In this document: piece after piece, positions 61,067-64,000 of the stretch
Layout of the letters: each line of letters begins with the position of its first letter
How positions within the stretch are numbered: position 1 is the stretch's first letter
Assembly: GCF_036226925.1 (NCBI RefSeq)
Contig: NZ_CP109031.1
Span: 4,588,001 to 4,652,000, forward strand
DNA length: 64,000 nucleotides
Origin: Streptomyces sp. NBC_00659
Lineage (GTDB): Bacteria; Actinomycetota; Actinomycetes; Streptomycetales; Streptomycetaceae
Direction: 5' to 3'
Made by a program: the position numbers and the translations under genes
Notes under the pieces: generated by a model
Seen by the model: the letters and a program-made list of their open reading frames with translations, nothing else
Database searches by the model: none
Told to the model about the DNA's origin: nothing

Positions 61067-62653
61067 ATGCAACGGCGTTCGTTCATCGGCGGAGCCACCG
61101 CCGTCCTCGCGGCGGCGACGACGTCCGCCTGCAACGGCAGCGACCAGGGCGGCGCGGGCGCCGACGGCAAGGCCGGGAGCACGAGCGCCACGAGCACCGC
61201 CGCCGAGAGCACCGGCATCCGCACGGAGACCGCGGCGAACCGCGCGTCCGCCAACTGGACCGCGCTGTCCCACCAGCTCGACGGCGCCCTGATCCGCCCC
61301 GGCGACCGGAGCTGGCCCGCCGCCCACCAGCTCTACAACACGCGCTTCGACAATCTGAAGCCCGCCGCCGTCGCCTATGTCGCGCACGCCGACGACATCC
61401 GCACCACCATGGACTACGCCCGCGCCCACGGTGTGAAGGTCTCGATCCGCAACGGCGGCCACTCCTACGCGGGTTGGTCCTCCGGCGACGGCCGCCTGAT
61501 CATCGACGTCTCCAAGCTGAACAAGATCCGCGCGTCCGCGAACGAGGCGGTCGTCGGCGCCGGTTCCAAGCTGATCGACGTCTACCGCGCGCTGGCCGCC
61601 AAGGGCGTCACCATCCCCGCAGGCTCCTGCCCCACCGTGGGCGTCTCCGGACTGACCCTGGGCGGCGGCCACGGCGTCGTGTCACGGGCGTACGGACTGA
61701 CCTGCGACAGCCTCACCCAGGCGACGCTGATCACCGCCGACGGCAAGCAGCTCACCGCGAACGCGACCGAGAACAAGGACCTCTTCTGGGCGCTGCGCGG
61801 CGCCGGAAACGGCAACTTCGGCGTCGTCACCGAGCTCCGCTTCAGGACGCATCCCGCGCCGCAGGGCGTCTCGGCGTACATGACCTGGCCGTGGGCCAAG
61901 GCCGCCGCGGTGGTGAAGGCCTGGCAGGAGTGGGGCCCGAGCCAGCCGGACGAGATCTGGTCGTCCTGCCACCTGTCCAACGCGGCCGGCGGCACACCCA
62001 CCGTCTCCATAGCCGCCTTCTCCCTCGGCACCTACGGCGAACTCCAGAACGCGGTGGACCGGCTGGCGGACCGGATCGGCTCCCCCGCGCGCAGCGTCTC
62101 CCTCAAGAGGCGTTCGTACGAGGAGTCGATGGAGGTGTACGCGGGCTGCTCGTCGTTCTCGGCCGACGCCCAGTGCCACCTGCCGGGGTCGACGCCGGGC
62201 CGCAGCCCGCAGGGCGCCCTCGGCCGCGAGACGTATGCGGCCCGTTCGGACTTCTTCGACCGGTCGATCTCGGCGGCCGGTGTCCAGACGCTCCTGAACC
62301 AGATCTCCGCCGTCCGCGGCGGCGCGGGCAGCATCGCGCTCACCGCGCTCGGCGGCGCCGTCAACCGCGTCGCGCCCACGTCCACGGCGTTCGTGCACCG
62401 CCGCTCGCGCATGCTCGCCCAGTACATCGTCTCCTGGCGGGCGGGCACCTCCGGCACCACCGCCCAGTCCTGGCTGACCGGCGCCCACAACGCGATGGCC
62501 CGGTACGCCTCGGGCGCGGCCTACCAGAACTACACCGACGCGACCCTGACCGACTGGCGCAAGGCCTACTACGGTGACGCGGCCACCCGCCTGACGGCCC
62601 TGAAGCGCCAGTACGACCCGCACCGCTTCTTCTCCTTCCCCCAGGCCCTGTGA
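61067..62653 (+). CDS. Tat-exported BBE-type FAD-linked oxidase
   Basis: 528-residue berberine-bridge-enzyme-like flavoprotein. The N-terminus MQRRSFIGGATAVLAA is a twin-arginine-type signal followed by TTSAC, a possible lipobox. FAD appears bicovalently bound: His in RNGGHSYAG and Cys in GSCPTVGVSGLTLGGGHG. The C-terminal BBE segment reads NYTDATLTDWRKAYYG, RYDPHRFF-like. Such enzymes oxidise alcohols, sugars or natural-product intermediates; the substrate is unknown and no biosynthetic cluster surrounds it. The start has GGGAGG. Confidence 0.9.
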   Translation: MQRRSFIGGATAVLAAATTSACNGSDQGGAGADGKAGSTSATSTAAESTGIRTETAANRASANWTALSHQLDGALIRPGDRSWPAAHQLYNTRFDNLKPAAVAYVAHADDIRTTMDYARAHGVKVSIRNGGHSYAGWSSGDGRLIIDVSKLNKIRASANEAVVGAGSKLIDVYRALAAKGVTIPAGSCPTVGVSGLTLGGGHGVVSRAYGLTCDSLTQATLITADGKQLTANATENKDLFWALRGAGNGNFGVVTELRFRTHPAPQGVSAYMTWPWAKAAAVVKAWQEWGPSQPDEIWSSCHLSNAAGGTPTVSIAAFSLGTYGELQNAVDRLADRIGSPARSVSLKRRSYEESMEVYAGCSSFSADAQCHLPGSTPGRSPQGALGRETYAARSDFFDRSISAAGVQTLLNQISAVRGGAGSIALTALGGAVNRVAPTSTAFVHRRSRMLAQYIVSWRAGTSGTTAQSWLTGAHNAMARYASGAAYQNYTDATLTDWRKAYYGDAATRLTALKRQYDPHRFFSFPQAL

Positions 62654-62698
62654 GGGTGACCGGGGGTGCCGTGCGGGCGCCGTGACCGGTCCCGGGAG

Positions 62699-63400
62699 TT
62701 ACGCGGCGAGGTCGCGTTCCTCGGTGTGTTCGGTGCGCGCCCCCGGGATCAGGGCCTCCTGCCCGGCGGGTGCGGTGCCGCGCGCCCGGATCAGCCGGCC
62801 CGCGCGCGGAGCCCTCTCCACGGCCTTCATGACCGGGGTCAGCAGGGCCGTGGCGAGGGGCGACAGCAGCAGGACGACGGCTGTGCCGAGGGCGAATCCA
62901 CCGATGACGTCCGTCGGGTAGTGCGCGCCCATGAAGACCCGGCAGAACCCTTCGAGCAGCGCCAGCGCGATCCCGGCGAGTCCGAACTTCCGGTGGACGA
63001 CGAAGAGTCCGACGCCCACCGCCATGGTGATCGTCGCGTGGTCGCTGACGAAGGAGAAGCCGGTCCTGCCGCCCACGAGGACGTCCAGGCCCGTGTGGTC
63101 CACGGAGGGGCGCGGACGCTCCACGAAACCTCTTATCGGGACGTTCACCAGGAGCGCGATCCCGGCCGCGAGCGGTGCCCAGACGAGTGCGGCCATGGTC
63201 GCCGCCGCGTCGTCTCCGCCCCGCCGCCGCACGGACGACCAGCACCACAGGACCAGCAGGACCATCGCGAGCAGCAGACCCCACTCGCCGACGGATTCCA
63301 TGACCCGGTCGAGCCAGTGCGGCGCGTGCTCGGCCAGGCCATTGATGTCGTAGAGCAGGTCGACGTCGGGGTTCGAACCGGATTCGGCGAGTTGCGCCAT
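62699..63400 (-). CDS. PAP2-superfamily membrane phosphatase
   Basis: 233-residue polytopic protein of the type 2 phosphatidic acid/undecaprenyl-pyrophosphate phosphatase family. Motif 1 is RGFVERPRP, motif 2 SFVSDHAT (the usual PSGH reads VSDH) and motif 3 RVFMGAHYPTDVIGG. About five membrane helices. The hydrophilic C-terminal tail is acidic. The VSDH variant occurs in BcrC-like bacitracin-resistance phosphatases. Confidence 0.9.
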   Translation of the reverse strand: MAQLAESGSNPDVDLLYDINGLAEHAPHWLDRVMESVGEWGLLLAMVLLVLWCWSSVRRRGGDDAAATMAALVWAPLAAGIALLVNVPIRGFVERPRPSVDHTGLDVLVGGRTGFSFVSDHATITMAVGVGLFVVHRKFGLAGIALALLEGFCRVFMGAHYPTDVIGGFALGTAVVLLLSPLATALLTPVMKAVERAPRAGRLIRARGTAPAGQEALIPGARTEHTEERDLAA

Positions 63401-63590
63401 GGCGCTGCGGCCCCTTCGTCGTCTTTCCCGCGACCGCGCCCTCGCGCGCCGCTCGATCCACCCCCGTGGTTGTAGATCAGTTCTCTACGTCAAAAGGAAC
63501 GCACGGTCCCCTCTCATACGTTCCACCCTCCACCGAATGATCACGCACACGTTATCGAAGAGAGATATCGCCGCAGATCAGAGGGTGGAT

Positions 63591-64000
63591 TCATACCGAA
63601 GTGGGCAATGCTTTCGCGCCATCTTCCGTCACCCGGGTGGCCCCGAAGTAGTCGGGCGTGTCGATGGGGTCGAACCGGATGACGGCACCGGACCGGGGGG
63701 CGTCGATCATGTATCCGCCGCCCACATAGATACCCACGTGCCGGATGGCGCGGGAGTTGGTGAGGTCGTCCGAGAAGAAGACCAGGTCCCCCGGCAGCAG
63801 TTCCTCCCGCTTGGGGTGCGGCCCCGCGTTGTACTGGTCGTTGGCCACCCGCGGCAGGCTCACCCCGACACTGTCGTACGAGGCCTTGGTCAGACCCGAG
63901 CAGTCGAACCGTCCGCCCTGGTCAGCCGTGCCGTTGCCGCCCCACAGGTAGGGTGTGCCGAGCTTCTTCTGCGCGTACGTGATGGCCGCCGCGGCCTGCT
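63591..64000 (-). CDS. NlpC/P60 peptidoglycan hydrolase (5' part outside window)
   Basis: The last ~135 residues of an NlpC/P60 endopeptidase run off the window edge. The catalytic Cys is in RFDCSGLTKASY, upstream of the internal GTG at 63863. LWGGNG, LPGDLVFF and the catalytic His in RHVGIYVGGG follow. The protein ends ALPTSV. Presumably secreted and coiled-coil-containing at its unseen N-terminus. The gap 63401-63590 upstream of the PAP2 gene shows no gene. Confidence 0.92.
   Translation of the reverse strand, partial: QAAAAITYAQKKLGTPYLWGGNGTADQGGRFDCSGLTKASYDSVGVSLPRVANDQYNAGPHPKREELLPGDLVFFSDDLTNSRAIRHVGIYVGGGYMIDAPRSGAVIRFDPIDTPDYFGATRVTEDGAKALPTSV

Noticed and set aside
1..64000. tRNA or rRNA genes
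   Set aside because: No cloverleaf with GTTCGA-type T loop and CCA-like acceptor, and no rRNA sequence, was recognised.

Overview
The window is high-GC actinobacterial chromosome, almost certainly Streptomyces. The evidence is codon-position GC bias, GTG/TTG starts, apparent leaderless promoters, and marker genes recognised by sequence: nur, glnR, rsiG, mshD, csoR, an actinobacterial class II HelD and a full pst operon. The gene order nur, sulfurtransferase, glnR, htrA-like, two-component pair, nucleotidase, mshD, ppk, CHAD, nudix, pstSCAB, pit, PhoU-like, csoR matches, from memory and not from any computed alignment, the SCO4180 to SCO4135 part of the S. coelicolor core. No rRNA, tRNA or CRISPR array was seen.

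Layout. 0-13 kb: a SpoIIE-type phosphatase with a receiver-like domain, an HbhA-like protein with its XRE regulator and a 28-bp palindrome, a secreted LAxTG sortase-substrate protein, HelD, and an unusual block in which two paralogous GntR regulators each diverge from a tiny two-helix membrane protein, followed by a HAD phosphatase and an APH-fold kinase. 13-24 kb: Eis-like acetyltransferase, asparaginase, the c-di-GMP-dependent anti-sigma RsiG, Dtd, YgfZ, Nur, nitrobindin with a 32-residue membrane peptide, a three-gene operon of membrane-anchored proteins, DsrE-like and VOC proteins. 23-29 kb: a cysteine leader-peptide/sulfurtransferase/DUF1416 operon, DUF2993 protein, MoaD/ThiS protein, hydrolase and GlnR.

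29-39 kb: LacI regulator, then the only clear mobile element, a TnpB-only IS605/IS1341-type insertion whose right end abuts a truncated FG-GAP reading frame. Next come a PDZ-less HtrA protease, a two-component system and a secreted 5'-nucleotidase. 39-48 kb: mshD and two ABC-transporter operons, one headed by an ECF sigma/zinc-finger membrane protein pair and one by a YtrA-type GntR with its own palindrome.

48-64 kb is a phosphate/polyphosphate block: ppk, CHAD, nudix, a four-repeat PHO box, pstSCAB, then pit with a PhoU-like partner facing the pst operon. It is followed by csoR with a clear operator, a lipoprotein, a Tat-exported BBE-type flavoprotein, a PAP2 phosphatase and the 3' part of an NlpC/P60 hydrolase cut by the window edge. 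Several intergenic gaps carry short GC-rich tandem repeats.
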